DNA of 64,000 nt. It comes from Prevotella sp. Its GTDB lineage: Bacteria > Bacteroidota > Bacteroidia > Bacteroidales > Bacteroidaceae. Location of the stretch: NCBI GenBank assembly GCA_017478025.1, contig JAFVGZ010000003.1:301744-365743 (forward strand), read 5' to 3'. The position numbers and the translations under genes were made by a program. A model generated the notes under the pieces. It worked only from the letters and a program-made list of their open reading frames with translations. It searched no databases and was not told the origin of the DNA. This document shows, piece after piece, positions 39,086 to 48,857 of this stretch (position 1 is its first letter; each line of letters begins with the position of its first letter).

Positions 39086-41923
39086 TTATCTTACCAGGAA
39101 TGCCATAATGCCCTGCATGATCAGTTCTCGCTGCGAGGGGCTATTGATACATTCCAACGGGAATCCCATCGAGAAGGTTCTGAATCCACTGTCCCATGCT
39201 ACGGCAGCAGGTCGTTTGTCTGCATATTGCATGGCGACAAAGGCACTGCCTATAGGCATGAGGACATCACTCTGGACGGTAGCATAGTGCTCATCGTTCA
39301 GGGTGTTGGTGAGGCTGACGTTTTGCTGCAGGCCTGAAGCGGCATAGTTGTATTGGCGTATCGTGCCGCCCCATTGCAAGTGTAGCAATCTCTCAAGGAA
39401 TGACACCTCTTTCGGCTCCCGCATATCCTGTGCTATGTATGAGCCGCTGACGAGCAATGCCCCTCTGCCGCCGCGCTGATAGTCGAGCAAACGCTTCTGC
39501 ATGGAGGTCGAGAATGTCTTGTAGGGCTTCAGGGAGTGACGGTCATCACGCTCATTTCCCAGCAGGAGGTCAACGGCATCAAAGTCTGTAAGGTTATAAC
39601 CACCCCACTCCACTATGGATTTTGTTGTGCTGACAACATTATACCGACCTGCTGACAGGAGTGCCCGTGCATGTTCGGCGACATAGTCAAAGGTGTTGCC
39701 AGAGATAAACCGTCCCGCCAACGAACCGTCCTGTCCTGCCCATCCGGCTGTCAGTCCGTATGTCAGTCCTGGATCTTCGTTAAGGTCAAAGGTGCAGCCC
39801 CCGAGAGAGTCTGTCCTCACGATGGCAGGAGATGAGAGTCGCTGAAAACCGTTGATGATGAGAACCGTTGGCGCATCCTCACCGTGCCATATCACGCAGA
39901 GCTCCTCTGTGGGGAAGCTCTCGCCTCCGGCATTGACTGCCGTGATGCGAAAACGATATAGCAAGTCGGGAATCAGCCTAACAGAGTGGAAGGTGTGATT
40001 GGTGTTTGTTCCGTTGTCATATCCCACTGCTCCCATAGCGGTATATATATTATAAGAGGTGGGAGTGGCAGTTGATTCCAGTTCGTCTTTCTGTGGCATC
40101 CATCCCAGGTCGGCACGCCCGTCCTTTGTCAGCATGATATGGAAGCCCTGCGGAGCCAAAGGCTGAACGACAGCCTTTTCTCCATGGGCTTCAGCCTCAA
40201 AACGCAGTATCGTTTTATATATGGAACGCGCGAGGTTGAACTGGAAATTCGGGTCTTGTCCCATGCGCATATCCGGGAAGCTCTGATGTGACATCGTCTC
40301 AAAGATAGCAGACGGAACGGCGGGGAGTCGTGTCTCAGAGTAGTTACGGTCCCACAGATACCTCCAGTTCCACTCTCCATACAGGCGCGTGATGTCTTTC
40401 TTTGAGTTTTCAAGCAGCGATCTTGCGAAAGTCGTAGAGTGCTGTCGTGAGGGACCTGCAGCAAGTTTCCCGTTGTTATAGTCTGTGGTGCTTATGGCTA
40501 ACGAGCCATAGATGCTCTTCATATCGGGATTGAAGCCGGCATCAGAGTGTATGGCTAATGAGAGGTCTATAGGTACGCGTTTGCCCGTAGCGCTCTCTTC
40601 TGCCGTTTGCGCGGGATTGTAAGGAGATCCCTTGCTGAGCCAGTTGGTCATGAGCGAGCGTACGTTGATATCGTCCTTGTAATCATCCTCGCCGCCATAT
40701 CCGCCATAGATATTGTATGGCGCACCTGCCCATTGCGCATAGTATCGTGCTCCCTCCAGACATCGGGGCATACCGCTGGTGGTGCCGCCGCGGACTATGT
40801 TGCCCATGCCGCCACCGAAACGCACGGCATCGGTGGTTATTATCCCCTTGCTGCCCGAACCGGCAGACACGATGACTCTGTTTTGGTCAGAGTTGCCCGC
40901 ATCAAAGTTGAATGTTCCAAGATAGACCCATGTACCGCCACCCATTTGCTGATTTACGAGGATATTGGTACGCACGCCCTGATGCACCACGCTATAGACC
41001 ACACCGTCGGAGCTGCCGGGCAGAGTGGCATAGCTGACATACACGGCATATCGGCCAGACTTTCTCAATGTGGGCTGATAGACAGCCTGTCCCGCCATAC
41101 CGCTACGCTCTGCCATTATCTGCCTCACCGTTCCGGCCTCAAAGGGATTATAATTATCATAGATAGCCCCTCGTGGCATAGCAAATCCCCTGACGGGCGC
41201 GGTGGTCCAAGATGTGGAGCCGTTGGTCTCTTGGTAACCGTTGCCGCCATTGTCTATTATGACCTCCTCGGTCTGCCAGTCACGCTCACGCGGAGTGAAC
41301 ACCACGGCGCCTGAGTTCTCAAGCATCGGGATGAGATATGGCACCACGATAGTCTGGGTAAACAAATCCTCTGTGGTAGAGAAGAGCAGTGGTCGCTGCC
41401 ATTTCCAGAACCCCTTGGCTCCGTCATAATATCTGCCGTGACTCTGCCATAGAGCGATATGTTTTCCGTTGAGGGCGCTGACGGGCTGCACAGGGCGCGA
41501 GATATTGGATGTCCAGGGCTGGCCGTCATAGGCAATGCTCCCCCACCATCCTCCATGATGCTTCTCTTTCTTCTTTGCTATGATTATTTCTTCACGCTCA
41601 CGCTTCTCCTGCTCTCCCACGGTCTCGAGCAGACCCTCTATGGGCAGACCGTTGACATAGATTCTTACCTCGTACTTGCGATATTCCTTGGGCAATGCCT
41701 TGCGCACTCCCTTGGTGGTCTGTTTATAGATTTTGCGGATAGACTTCTCTGTAAACTTTTCCTGGGTTACTGCTTCGTCCATTACGACGGTGATAGTATG
41801 AGAACTGTCATCTATCTTCATCTCCCTGACATAATCATCATAGCGACCTGCAGAGACATACGCAACATTGCACCACAAGAGTAGTGCAATGACAATGCGG
41901 GGAATAAGTATAAAGTTTTTCAC
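39086..41923 (-). CDS. Secreted amidase-like protein with golvesin/Xly domain
   Basis: 945 residues, often labelled xanthan lyase in Bacteroidota. After a signal peptide come: a conserved N-terminal region (to about 140); the first part of an N-acetylmuramoyl-L-alanine amidase fold (KHIALWQSHGRYYDG, VVFTPRERD); an inserted beta domain of golvesin/Xly-CBD type (about 235-375, RYAVYVSYATLPGS); the rest of the amidase fold (DLSLAIHSDAGFNPD, AIFETMSHQSFPDM); a fibronectin-III-like part (VRLIPDLLYRFRITAVNAGG); and a C-terminal domain. The probable role is cell-wall remodelling outside the cytoplasm. It overlaps the acyltransferase gene by 4 bases. Confidence 0.82.
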   Translation of the reverse strand: MKNFILIPRIVIALLLWCNVAYVSAGRYDDYVREMKIDDSSHTITVVMDEAVTQEKFTEKSIRKIYKQTTKGVRKALPKEYRKYEVRIYVNGLPIEGLLETVGEQEKREREEIIIAKKKEKHHGGWWGSIAYDGQPWTSNISRPVQPVSALNGKHIALWQSHGRYYDGAKGFWKWQRPLLFSTTEDLFTQTIVVPYLIPMLENSGAVVFTPRERDWQTEEVIIDNGGNGYQETNGSTSWTTAPVRGFAMPRGAIYDNYNPFEAGTVRQIMAERSGMAGQAVYQPTLRKSGRYAVYVSYATLPGSSDGVVYSVVHQGVRTNILVNQQMGGGTWVYLGTFNFDAGNSDQNRVIVSAGSGSKGIITTDAVRFGGGMGNIVRGGTTSGMPRCLEGARYYAQWAGAPYNIYGGYGGEDDYKDDINVRSLMTNWLSKGSPYNPAQTAEESATGKRVPIDLSLAIHSDAGFNPDMKSIYGSLAISTTDYNNGKLAAGPSRQHSTTFARSLLENSKKDITRLYGEWNWRYLWDRNYSETRLPAVPSAIFETMSHQSFPDMRMGQDPNFQFNLARSIYKTILRFEAEAHGEKAVVQPLAPQGFHIMLTKDGRADLGWMPQKDELESTATPTSYNIYTAMGAVGYDNGTNTNHTFHSVRLIPDLLYRFRITAVNAGGESFPTEELCVIWHGEDAPTVLIINGFQRLSSPAIVRTDSLGGCTFDLNEDPGLTYGLTAGWAGQDGSLAGRFISGNTFDYVAEHARALLSAGRYNVVSTTKSIVEWGGYNLTDFDAVDLLLGNERDDRHSLKPYKTFSTSMQKRLLDYQRGGRGALLVSGSYIAQDMREPKEVSFLERLLHLQWGGTIRQYNYAASGLQQNVSLTNTLNDEHYATVQSDVLMPIGSAFVAMQYADKRPAAVAWDSGFRTFSMGFPLECINSPSQRELIMQGIMAFLVR

Positions 41924-42471
41924 TTTGGAATCTCGAAATTATCTGGGTGTTTGCCTTTGTAATCTTTGAAATACTGCTGTATCTCGGGCAGGTGCTTGTC
42001 AATATCGCCCGATGGTTCAATGACTTTCGTGCATTCTATCAGCTTTCGCTCATAGTCCAGTCCATAGAGCAGGATGGGAATGCCAGCCTTCTGGGCAATG
42101 AAATAGAATCCCTTCTTCCACTGCGAATTGGCCTTTCGGGTCCCCTCCGGAGTCACACAGAGCCTGAAAGACGGGCTCGATGCGGCACTCTCGGCCAACG
42201 TGTCTGTCAGATTGGTGTTCTTGTCGCGGAACACAGGAATTCCTCCTGTCTTATGAAAGAAATACTTGAGCGGCCAGAAGAACCACTCCTTTTTCATAAG
42301 ATAGTTTATGCGCACCCCCTCCGCGCGCGAATAGAGCAGACCCATGATGAAATCCCAGTTGCTGGTGTGCGGAGCCAGGCAGATGATACACTTATCAGGT
42401 ATCGATACGGTGATATGTTTCTTATAACCCATAACACCGTACAAAATCCAGTTGCAAAACCGTTGTAACAT
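41920..42471 (-). CDS. PlsC-like acyltransferase
   Basis: 183-residue membrane-associated glycerolipid acyltransferase-like protein. The HX4D motif is APHTSNWDF and the later block is TGGIPVFRDK, with CVTPEGTRKANSQWKKGF (EGTR) as the third. It is short compared with classical PlsC. It lies between a 90-residue unknown (abutting, no gap) and the amidase-like gene (4-base overlap). The lipid substrate is not clear. Confidence 0.87.
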   Translation of the reverse strand: MLQRFCNWILYGVMGYKKHITVSIPDKCIICLAPHTSNWDFIMGLLYSRAEGVRINYLMKKEWFFWPLKYFFHKTGGIPVFRDKNTNLTDTLAESAASSPSFRLCVTPEGTRKANSQWKKGFYFIAQKAGIPILLYGLDYERKLIECTKVIEPSGDIDKHLPEIQQYFKDYKGKHPDNFEIPK

Positions 42472-42744
42472 TTAGTGCAAGTTCTTGATGGCATCAACGA
42501 GTTCATTGACGTCATCGTTAAAACTGGATATGAGAATCTGATAATACTTCTTCGCCTTCAACCCGGGTTCGGGGTGAGAGATGCGCATGATGTAGTCTGA
42601 ATGGGTGTGCAGTATGCTCTTCAGCAATGTGTCAACATTCTGCATGTCGCAGTTGTTGCTATATGCGCTGGCTGCTATACACTCCGCAAACAATTCGCTG
42701 CAGATGTAATTGACGCCACGTTTTAAGCTACGTTTATTTGCCAT
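42472..42744 (-). CDS. Small protein of unknown function
   Basis: 90 residues, predicted mostly alpha-helical, with no signal peptide (MANKRSLKRGVNYICSELFA). Cysteines are at 15, 22 and 33. I do not recognise the family, but the codon use and the position directly against the acyltransferase start make it a real gene. Confidence 0.75.
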   Translation of the reverse strand: MANKRSLKRGVNYICSELFAECIAASAYSNNCDMQNVDTLLKSILHTHSDYIMRISHPEPGLKAKKYYQILISSFNDDVNELVDAIKNLH

Positions 42745-42891
42745 AGGTTATGATTTTTGTTATTGTGTGTCAGAGGTTAATTCTGTTAAATCCCAACTTT
42801 TTGCGTGAAATGCAAGTAAATTGAAATGCAAGGTCAAAGGTATATAAAAAAATAGGAACACGCAAAGGATTTAGCATTTTTTTTGTTTTTC

Positions 42892-42923
42892 TTTGGTTGT
42901 TAATCAAAAATTATGTAATTTTG
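42892..42923 (+). promoter_or_regulatory. proS promoter
   Basis: TTTG at 42892-42895 and TAATTTTG at 42916-42923, 20 bp apart. The proS ATG follows 34 bases downstream. Confidence 0.75.
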
Positions 42924-42957
42924 CATCGCAGAAAAAACAGTTTCAACAAAGTATTAA

Positions 42958-44436
42958 ATGGCAAAAGAACTAAAAGAACTGACAAAACGTGCTGACAATT
43001 ACAGTCAGTGGTATAATGACCTCGTAGTAAAGGCAGACCTGGCAGAACAGTCTGCTGTGCGCGGATGTATGGTGATAAAGCCGTATGGCTATGCTATATG
43101 GGAGAAGATGCAGCGCGAGCTGGACCGCATGTTCAAGGAGACAGGTGCGCAGAATGCATATTTCCCTCTTCTTATCCCAAAGAGCTTCCTGTCCCGTGAG
43201 GCAGAGCATGTGGAGGGCTTCGCAAAGGAGTGTGCCGTTGTTACACACTACCGTCTGAAGACCAATGACACCCACGACGGCGTTGTTGTTGATCCATCAG
43301 CAAAGCTCGAGGAAGAGCTGATTATACGTCCTACATCTGAGACAATCATCTGGAACACCTACAAGAACTGGATACACTCATGGCGCGACCTGCCTTTGAT
43401 GTGCAACCAGTGGTGCAACGTGATGCGCTGGGAAATGCGCACCCGTCCATTCCTTCGCACCTCAGAGTTCCTGTGGCAGGAGGGTCACACCGCTCATGCT
43501 ACCCGTGAGGAGGCAGAGGCAGAGGCACAGAAGATGCTGAAGGTTTATGCCACATTCGCAGAGGAATGGATGGCTGTCCCTGTGATGCAGGGCGTGAAGA
43601 GCGAAACAGAGCGTTTTGCCGGAGCATTAGACACTTACACCATCGAGGCCATGATGCAGGACGGCAAGTCGCTGCAGGCTGGCACATCGCATTTCCTCGG
43701 CCAGAACTTTGCCAAGGCTTTTGATGTGACCTATCTCACCAAAGAGAACAAGCAGGAGTATGTATGGGCTACATCATGGGGCGTTTCAACCCGACTGATA
43801 GGTGCCCTCATCATGACCCATTCTGACGACAACGGCCTCGTGCTGCCACCGCGCCTGGCTCCGCTCCAGGTTGTCATCATCCCTATAGGAAAAGGCGACC
43901 AGCAGTCACAGATAGCAGAGAAGTTCCAGCCTGTCATCGAGGGGCTCAGACAGAAGGGCATCAGCGTGAAATATGACGATGCCGACAACAAGCGCCCTGG
44001 CTTCAAGTTTGCTGACTACGAGCTGAAGGGTGTGCCTGTGCGTATCGTTATGGGCGGACGTGACCTGGAGGCCGGCACAGTGGAAATCATGCGTCGTGAT
44101 ACGCTCGAGAAAGAGACAGTAAGCTTCGACGGACTGGTAGAGCGTGTGGAGAACCTTTTGGAGGATATACAGAGCAATATCTTCAAGAAAGCCAAGGACT
44201 TCCGCGATGCTCATATCTACGAGTGCGAGTCGTACGACGAGTTCAAGGAGCGCGTGAAGGACGGAGGCTTCTTCCTCTGCCATTGGGACGGCACAGCCGA
44301 GACCGAGGCAAAGATCAAGGAGGAGACACAGGCCACCATTCGCTGCGTGCCGTTTGCCTTTGAGCAGACCCCTGGCGTAGATATGGTCACAGGCAAGCCT
44401 GCAAAGCATCGTGTGCTCATTGCAAGAAGCTATTAA
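42958..44436 (+). CDS. proS: Prolyl-tRNA synthetase
   Basis: Class II synthetase that charges tRNA-Pro. At 492 residues and without the large editing insert of the E. coli type, it belongs to the archaeal/eukaryotic-like ProRS form. Motif 2 region [20 protein letters not shown] and motif 3 region [20 protein letters not shown] are present. The C-terminal anticodon-binding and zinc-type domain ends with HRVLIARSY, the tyrosine terminus typical of this form. It has its own promoter. Confidence 0.96.
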   Translation: MAKELKELTKRADNYSQWYNDLVVKADLAEQSAVRGCMVIKPYGYAIWEKMQRELDRMFKETGAQNAYFPLLIPKSFLSREAEHVEGFAKECAVVTHYRLKTNDTHDGVVVDPSAKLEEELIIRPTSETIIWNTYKNWIHSWRDLPLMCNQWCNVMRWEMRTRPFLRTSEFLWQEGHTAHATREEAEAEAQKMLKVYATFAEEWMAVPVMQGVKSETERFAGALDTYTIEAMMQDGKSLQAGTSHFLGQNFAKAFDVTYLTKENKQEYVWATSWGVSTRLIGALIMTHSDDNGLVLPPRLAPLQVVIIPIGKGDQQSQIAEKFQPVIEGLRQKGISVKYDDADNKRPGFKFADYELKGVPVRIVMGGRDLEAGTVEIMRRDTLEKETVSFDGLVERVENLLEDIQSNIFKKAKDFRDAHIYECESYDEFKERVKDGGFFLCHWDGTAETEAKIKEETQATIRCVPFAFEQTPGVDMVTGKPAKHRVLIARSY

Positions 44437-44460
44437 TCCAAACCCCTAACACCTAAGAAT

Positions 44461-44721
44461 ATGAAAAACGAGGAGCAACATAACACGGAACACCACCACC
44501 ATCACCATCATCATCACCACCACTCAGATGAAGAAAAGGTGACGTGGAAAGACTTGTTTTCTAAACCTAAGTACTCTGACGATACATCTCAGATGCGTTT
44601 CTACATGGAGAAGAATCGTAAGCTGCGAGGGTTCAAACAACGCATCATATTTTCGTGCGTGGCGACTGCTGCCCTCGTGGTCTTAGCGTGTGTATTCTTT
44701 GCCTATTTCATAGACAGGTAA
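44461..44721 (+). CDS. Small membrane protein with an 11-histidine run
   Basis: 86 residues. Residues 11-21 are eleven consecutive histidines, encoded by a mix of CAC and CAT. A charged part follows, then one membrane helix near the C-terminus (IIFSCVATAALVVLACVFFAYF). The N-terminus is therefore probably cytoplasmic. I do not recognise the family. A metal-binding role is only an inference from the histidines. It lies 24 bases after proS. Confidence 0.8.
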   Translation: MKNEEQHNTEHHHHHHHHHHHSDEEKVTWKDLFSKPKYSDDTSQMRFYMEKNRKLRGFKQRIIFSCVATAALVVLACVFFAYFIDR

Positions 44722-44797
44722 ATACTGGAACTTCACAAACTCAACAATAAAGGACTGACAAACAGTAAGTCCCGTAGAACTAAAAAACTAAAGAATT

Positions 44798-45481
44798 ATG
44801 AAAAAGTATTTTGCTGAAGCTATCGGCACCTTCGTGCTGACATTTCTTGGTTGCGGCGCTGCCGTATCTCTTGGCTGCGCTGAGTCTAACACCGCAGCAG
44901 TTGTAGGAACAGCAATCGCTTTTGGTCTTGCTGTCGTTGCAATGGCCTACACCATCGGTGGCGTCTCCGGCTGTCACATCAATCCAGCCATCACGCTGGG
45001 CTGCCTGCTCGACAAGCGCATGACCGTTAAGGATGCTTGCGGCTATTGGTGTGGCCAGATTGTTGGCGGCATCATCGCAGGTGCCCTCCTCGTTGCCATC
45101 TACGGTTGCGAGTCAGGCCTCGGAGCCAATGGTCTTGGCGGCGTTGACGGCAGTGCCACCTGTGGTCTCATCGTAGAGGCAGTCCTGACCGCTCTCTTCG
45201 TACTCGTAGTGCTCGGTACCACCGACGCCAAGGTAGGTGCAGGCAACTTTGCAGGCCTTGCCATCGGTCTGTCTCTCATCCTCATCCACCTCGTAGGAAT
45301 CCACTTCACCGGCACCTCCGTCAACCCGGCACGCTCCATCGGCCCAGCACTCTTCTCTGCCAACGCCGATGCACTCAGCAGCCTCTGGGTATTCATCGTA
45401 GGTCCGCTCATCGGCTCAGTCATCGCTGTCATCCTTTGGAAGATAGCAGGCCCATGCGGATGCGACAACTGCGAAAAGTAA
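44798..45481 (+). CDS. Aquaporin (MIP family channel)
   Basis: 227-residue inner-membrane channel for water or small neutral solutes with six membrane segments. Both half-helix motifs are present: HINPAITLG (NPA at 62-64) and TSVNPARSIGPALF (NPA at 176-178). The sequence resembles AqpZ-type more than glycerol facilitators. The C-terminus (AGPCGCDNCEK) has three cysteines. It has an independent gap of 76 bases from the preceding gene. Confidence 0.93.
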   Translation: MKKYFAEAIGTFVLTFLGCGAAVSLGCAESNTAAVVGTAIAFGLAVVAMAYTIGGVSGCHINPAITLGCLLDKRMTVKDACGYWCGQIVGGIIAGALLVAIYGCESGLGANGLGGVDGSATCGLIVEAVLTALFVLVVLGTTDAKVGAGNFAGLAIGLSLILIHLVGIHFTGTSVNPARSIGPALFSANADALSSLWVFIVGPLIGSVIAVILWKIAGPCGCDNCEK

Positions 45482-45554
45482 TAATAACGGATTGACATAC
45501 ATTAAGAAATTTATCGCTTTCGCTTTATAGCCTTATAATAAAGGCGGTGTAAAG

Positions 45555-45585
45555 TTTGCTAATTAAAAGAATATTAGTACCTTTG
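45555..45585 (+). promoter_or_regulatory. Promoter of the S6-S18-L9 operon
   Basis: TTTG at 45555-45558 and TACCTTTG at 45578-45585, 19 bp apart, match the consensus perfectly. The leader of about 70 bases could hold the S6:S18 autoregulatory site known in other bacteria, but I could not identify it with confidence. Confidence 0.8.
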
Positions 45586-45661
45586 CACCGCTTTTTGCGT
45601 TATTTTATGCCGCAATGAGCTACACATTATTAATTATTTACTATTATTCATTCACAAAACA

Positions 45662-46012
45662 ATGATGAATCATTACGAAACCGTTTTCATTTTGACTCCC
45701 GTTTTGTCTGATGATCAGGCAAAGGAAACGGTCGCTAAGTTCACAAAGGTACTGAAAGACAACGGTGCCGAAATCTTGAACGAGGAGGCTTGGGGACTCA
45801 AGAAGATGGCTTATGCTATTGACAAGAAGTCCACAGGTTTTTACAACCTCGTTGAGTTCAAGGCTGAGCCAACAGTTATTGACAAGCTCGAGACTGCTTA
45901 TCGTCGCGAGGAGAAAGTAATCCGTTTTATGACCGTCAAGCTCGACAAGTATGCATCTGCCTACGCAGAGAAGCGTCGCAACAAGCTTGCTAAAAAAGAA
46001 GAGGAGGCTTAA
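45662..46012 (+). CDS. rpsF: 30S ribosomal protein S6
   Basis: 116 residues with the standard S6 fold ([16 protein letters not shown] at the start, [20 protein letters not shown] in the middle, [13 protein letters not shown] near the end). First gene of the S6-S18-L9 operon. Two in-frame ATG codons (45662 and 45665) are adjacent and either may be used. Confidence 0.96.
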   Translation: MMNHYETVFILTPVLSDDQAKETVAKFTKVLKDNGAEILNEEAWGLKKMAYAIDKKSTGFYNLVEFKAEPTVIDKLETAYRREEKVIRFMTVKLDKYASAYAEKRRNKLAKKEEEA

Positions 46013-46015
46013 GAC

Positions 46016-46282
46016 ATGGCAGAGAATACAGAAATCCGTTTCCTGAACGCACCGAGCATCGACACTCGCAAGAAGAAGTATTGCCGTTTCAAGAAGAGTG
46101 GCATCAAGTACATTGACTATAAGGATCCAGAGTTCCTGAAGAAGTTCCTCAACGAGCAGGGTAAGATTCTCCCACGCCGTATCACCGGAACATCTCTGAA
46201 GTATCAGCGCCGCGTCGCACAGGCTGTTAAGCGTGCACGCCAGATTGCGCTCCTTCCTTATGTAACCGACATGATGAAGTAA
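46016..46282 (+). CDS. rpsR: 30S ribosomal protein S18
   Basis: 88 residues, binds beside S6 on the small subunit. [20 protein letters not shown] and [20 protein letters not shown] are characteristic. It follows rpsF by 3 bases. Confidence 0.97.
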   Translation: MAENTEIRFLNAPSIDTRKKKYCRFKKSGIKYIDYKDPEFLKKFLNEQGKILPRRITGTSLKYQRRVAQAVKRARQIALLPYVTDMMK

Positions 46283-46305
46283 TTTAAAGAAAGGAGGATT
46301 ACACA

Positions 46306-46878
46306 ATGGAAATCATACTGAAAGAAGATATCATTGGTCTTGGATTCAAGAACGATATAGTAAACGTAAAGTCTGGCTACGGTCGTAACTACCTCATCCC
46401 TTCTGGTAAGGGTGTTATAGCATCTGAGTCAGCAAAGAAAGTATTGGCAGAGAACCTGAAGCAGCAGGCTCACAAGCTGGCAGCTATCCTTGCTGCAGCT
46501 GAGAAGGAGGCTGAGGCACTCAACGGCGTAAGCCTTGAGATTCCTGCTAAGGTCAGCGCTACAGGCGTCCTCTACGGCTCAGTAAACGCAGGCATCGTTG
46601 CCGAGGAACTGGCTAAGAAGGGCATCAACGTAGATCGCAAGCAGATCCTCATGAAGGATATCAAGACCGTTGGCGAGTATGTTGCAACAGTCGTATATCA
46701 CAAAGAGGTAAAGGTAGAGATACCTGTAACCGTTCTTGCTGAGAACGACAGCGCTGCTGAGAAGCCAGCAGAAGAGGTAAAGGCAGAGGCTGAAAGCGCT
46801 GCTGAGGCTTTTGACTCTCAGGCTTCTACCGTAGAGGCAGTAGTAGAGGAAGAAACAGAAACACCCGCTGCAGAGTAA
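46306..46878 (+). CDS. rplI: 50S ribosomal protein L9
   Basis: 190 residues. The first 148 are a normal L9 (MEIILKEDIIGLGFKNDIV, GYGRNYLIPSGKGV, then a central helix and the C-terminal domain ending near VKVEIPVTVLA). A further 40 residues form an acidic Ala/Glu-rich tail (AAEKPAEEVKAEAESAAEA), an extension beyond the usual length of about 150. A good Shine-Dalgarno-like aaaggagg precedes the ATG. Confidence 0.96.
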   Translation: MEIILKEDIIGLGFKNDIVNVKSGYGRNYLIPSGKGVIASESAKKVLAENLKQQAHKLAAILAAAEKEAEALNGVSLEIPAKVSATGVLYGSVNAGIVAEELAKKGINVDRKQILMKDIKTVGEYVATVVYHKEVKVEIPVTVLAENDSAAEKPAEEVKAEAESAAEAFDSQASTVEAVVEEETETPAAE

Positions 46879-47082
46879 ATCGTAATATAATTAGCAAATT
46901 AGCGAATTAACAATCAAACCTTGTTAGTTCGCTAATTTGCTGATTTGCAATTTGTAAATAGGTAAATTTGCTCTCTCACGTCCCTCATCCTCTTCAGGGG
47001 GGGGAGCTGGTGGGGGGCTTAATTTTGCATTTTGAATTCTTAATTTTTAATTTCCCCTCAGGGGGCTTTTAATTCGTCAGAC

Positions 47083-47979
47083 ATGAAAGCATTTGTATTC
47101 CCCGGTCAGGGAGCCCAGTTCCCCGGAATGGGCAAAGACCTTTACGATACCAATCCTAAAGCAAAAGAACTGTTTGACAAAGCCAACGAAATCCTTGGCT
47201 TTGAGATAACCAAGATAATGTTCGAAGGAACAGCCGAAGAGCTGAAGCAGACCAAGGTCACTCAGCCCGCTGTGTTCCTCCACTCTGTCATCAAGGCAAT
47301 CTGCCTGGGTGATGAGTTTGACGCCGAGATGACTGCTGGTCACTCCCTCGGTGAGTTCTCCGCACTCGTAGCAGCTGGTGCGCTGTCCTTCGAGGACGGT
47401 CTGAAGCTTGTCAGCAAGCGTGCTATGGCCATGCAGAAAGCATGTGAGGCAGCACCATCAACAATGGCAGCCATCATCGGACTCAAGGACGAGCAGATAG
47501 AAGAGATCTGCGCCGGTATCAACAAGCCCGGACACGTCGTTGTCTGCGCTAACTACAACAACCCCGGACAGCTCGTCATCTCAGGAAACGTAGAGGCCAT
47601 CAACGAAGCCTGTGAGGCCATGAAAGAGGCAGGTGCCAAGCGTGCCCTCGTGCTCCCCGTAGGCGGTGCCTTCCACTCACCCCTCATGCAGCCCGCAAAA
47701 GACGAGCTGCAGGCAGCAATAGAGGCAACAGAGTTCCACACACCACGCATCCCTGTATATCAGAACGTAGATGCAAAGGCCCACACCGATGCGGCAGAGA
47801 TAAAGCAGAACCTTATAGCTCAGCTCACCGCTCCGGTACGTTGGACCTATGAGGTACAGCAGATGATGGCAGACGGTGCCACCCACTTCACAGAGTGCGG
47901 CCCCGGCAAAGCCCTTCAGGGCATGATACTCAAGATTGCCAAAGGCATCGAGGGCATCACCATCGAAGGAATACAGTAA
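47083..47979 (+). CDS. fabD: Malonyl-CoA:ACP transacylase
   Basis: Loads malonyl groups onto acyl carrier protein for fatty-acid synthesis. The 298-residue protein shows the oxyanion motif FPGQGAQFPGMG, the nucleophile S88 in GHSLGE and the catalytic H198 in GGAFHSPLM. Length is normal. Repeat elements precede it (including element C at about 46978-47020), and a terminator follows. Confidence 0.97.
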   Translation: MKAFVFPGQGAQFPGMGKDLYDTNPKAKELFDKANEILGFEITKIMFEGTAEELKQTKVTQPAVFLHSVIKAICLGDEFDAEMTAGHSLGEFSALVAAGALSFEDGLKLVSKRAMAMQKACEAAPSTMAAIIGLKDEQIEEICAGINKPGHVVVCANYNNPGQLVISGNVEAINEACEAMKEAGAKRALVLPVGGAFHSPLMQPAKDELQAAIEATEFHTPRIPVYQNVDAKAHTDAAEIKQNLIAQLTAPVRWTYEVQQMMADGATHFTECGPGKALQGMILKIAKGIEGITIEGIQ

Positions 47980-47992
47980 TAGAAGGAGTTAA

Positions 47993-48067
47993 CGCTTCGC
48001 TCGAAGTTAGAGAAGTTAGCGAAGTTAGAGAAGTTAGAGAAGTTAGAGAAGTTAGCGAAGTTAGCTT
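47993..48067. repeat. Tandem gttagagaa repeat
   Basis: Seven or so copies of a 9-bp unit (gttagagaa or gttagcgaa) directly after the fabD stop codon. Confidence 0.7.
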
Positions 48068-48072
48068 CTAAA

Positions 48073-48118
48073 AAGAACAATCCCGAAAACCTCCGTGGCT
48101 TTCGGGATTATTCTTTTT
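48073..48118 (+). terminator. fabD terminator
   Basis: A hairpin of at least 10 bp (aatcccgaaa paired with tttcgggatt) is followed by a T-rich run (attctttttatt), about 100 bases after the fabD stop codon. Confidence 0.85.
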
Positions 48119-48649
48119 ATTCCCCTCCCTCCCCTACAGGGCGTTAATTTTGCATTTTGAATTTTGAATTTTGCATTTTGAATTTTGAATTTTGCATTTT
48201 GAATTTTGCATTTTGAATTCTCAACTCTCAATGGTCAATCGTCAATGGTCCGCTCGGCCCTATGGGACGCTTGCGTAGTATAACGGAGCAAGAATGTTCA
48301 ATCCTCAATGCTCAATGGTCCGCTCGGCCCTATGGGACGCTTGCGTAACAAAGTGGAGCAAGAATTTTCAATTTACAATTTTCGTTGCCGTTTCGGAAAT
48401 AAATTCGCGGGGTGTTTTTTTGAAAGAAATTGGCATAATTAGAATAATTTTCGTTGTCAGACAGCCCAACTGCGCGAGCCTATTATTCCTATTCTTCGCT
48501 CATTTCTTTCTTTTCATAGGTGCTCAGGCGCTTCGCGGAGTCTTCCAATTTCTTTCAATCCCTCCTCCGATTTCTTTCCGTAGGAGGGGCTGATTCTTCG
48601 CTCTTCTCTTCACTCTTCACTTTTCACTCTTCCATAATTCTGCATTTTG
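48119..48649. repeat. Repeat-filled gap with two element B copies
   Basis: It holds about seven copies of gaattttgcattttga-type units (48140-48220), then two copies of element B in the minus direction (48250-48292 and 48320-48362), each preceded by a caatg-gtc phrase. The open frame 48294-48593 spans element B and low-complexity sequence and shows no recognisable protein. Confidence 0.65.
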
Positions 48650-48857
48650 AATTATTGGTGTCCGGTAAAAAGCCCTAAAGGGGCGAAAGACCACAGACGG
48701 GGGTATTAGCCCCCGTATCATTATGATTGCGTATTACGCAGAAGCCCTAAAGGGGCGACAGACCACAGGCGGGGGTGAAAGACCTGCTATTAGGGTCTAA
48801 TAGAGTAACTTTTAGAGGGTAAAAGACCTACTATTAGGAGGTAAAAGACCTGCTATT
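48650..48857. repeat. Cluster of three repeat types
   Basis: It begins with the 21-bp sequence shared with 7073-7093. Two copies of a roughly 34-bp unit (agccctaaaggggcga, then gaccacag and gcgggggt) start at 48671 and 48743. Three copies of a 16- to 17-bp unit (aaaagacctgctatta) lie near 48778, 48820 and 48842. No gene is visible. Confidence 0.65.

Noticed and set aside
48294-48593. 99-residue plus-strand open frame after fabD
   Set aside because: It starts inside an element B copy and crosses repeat sequence; no recognisable domain and no ribosome-binding site.
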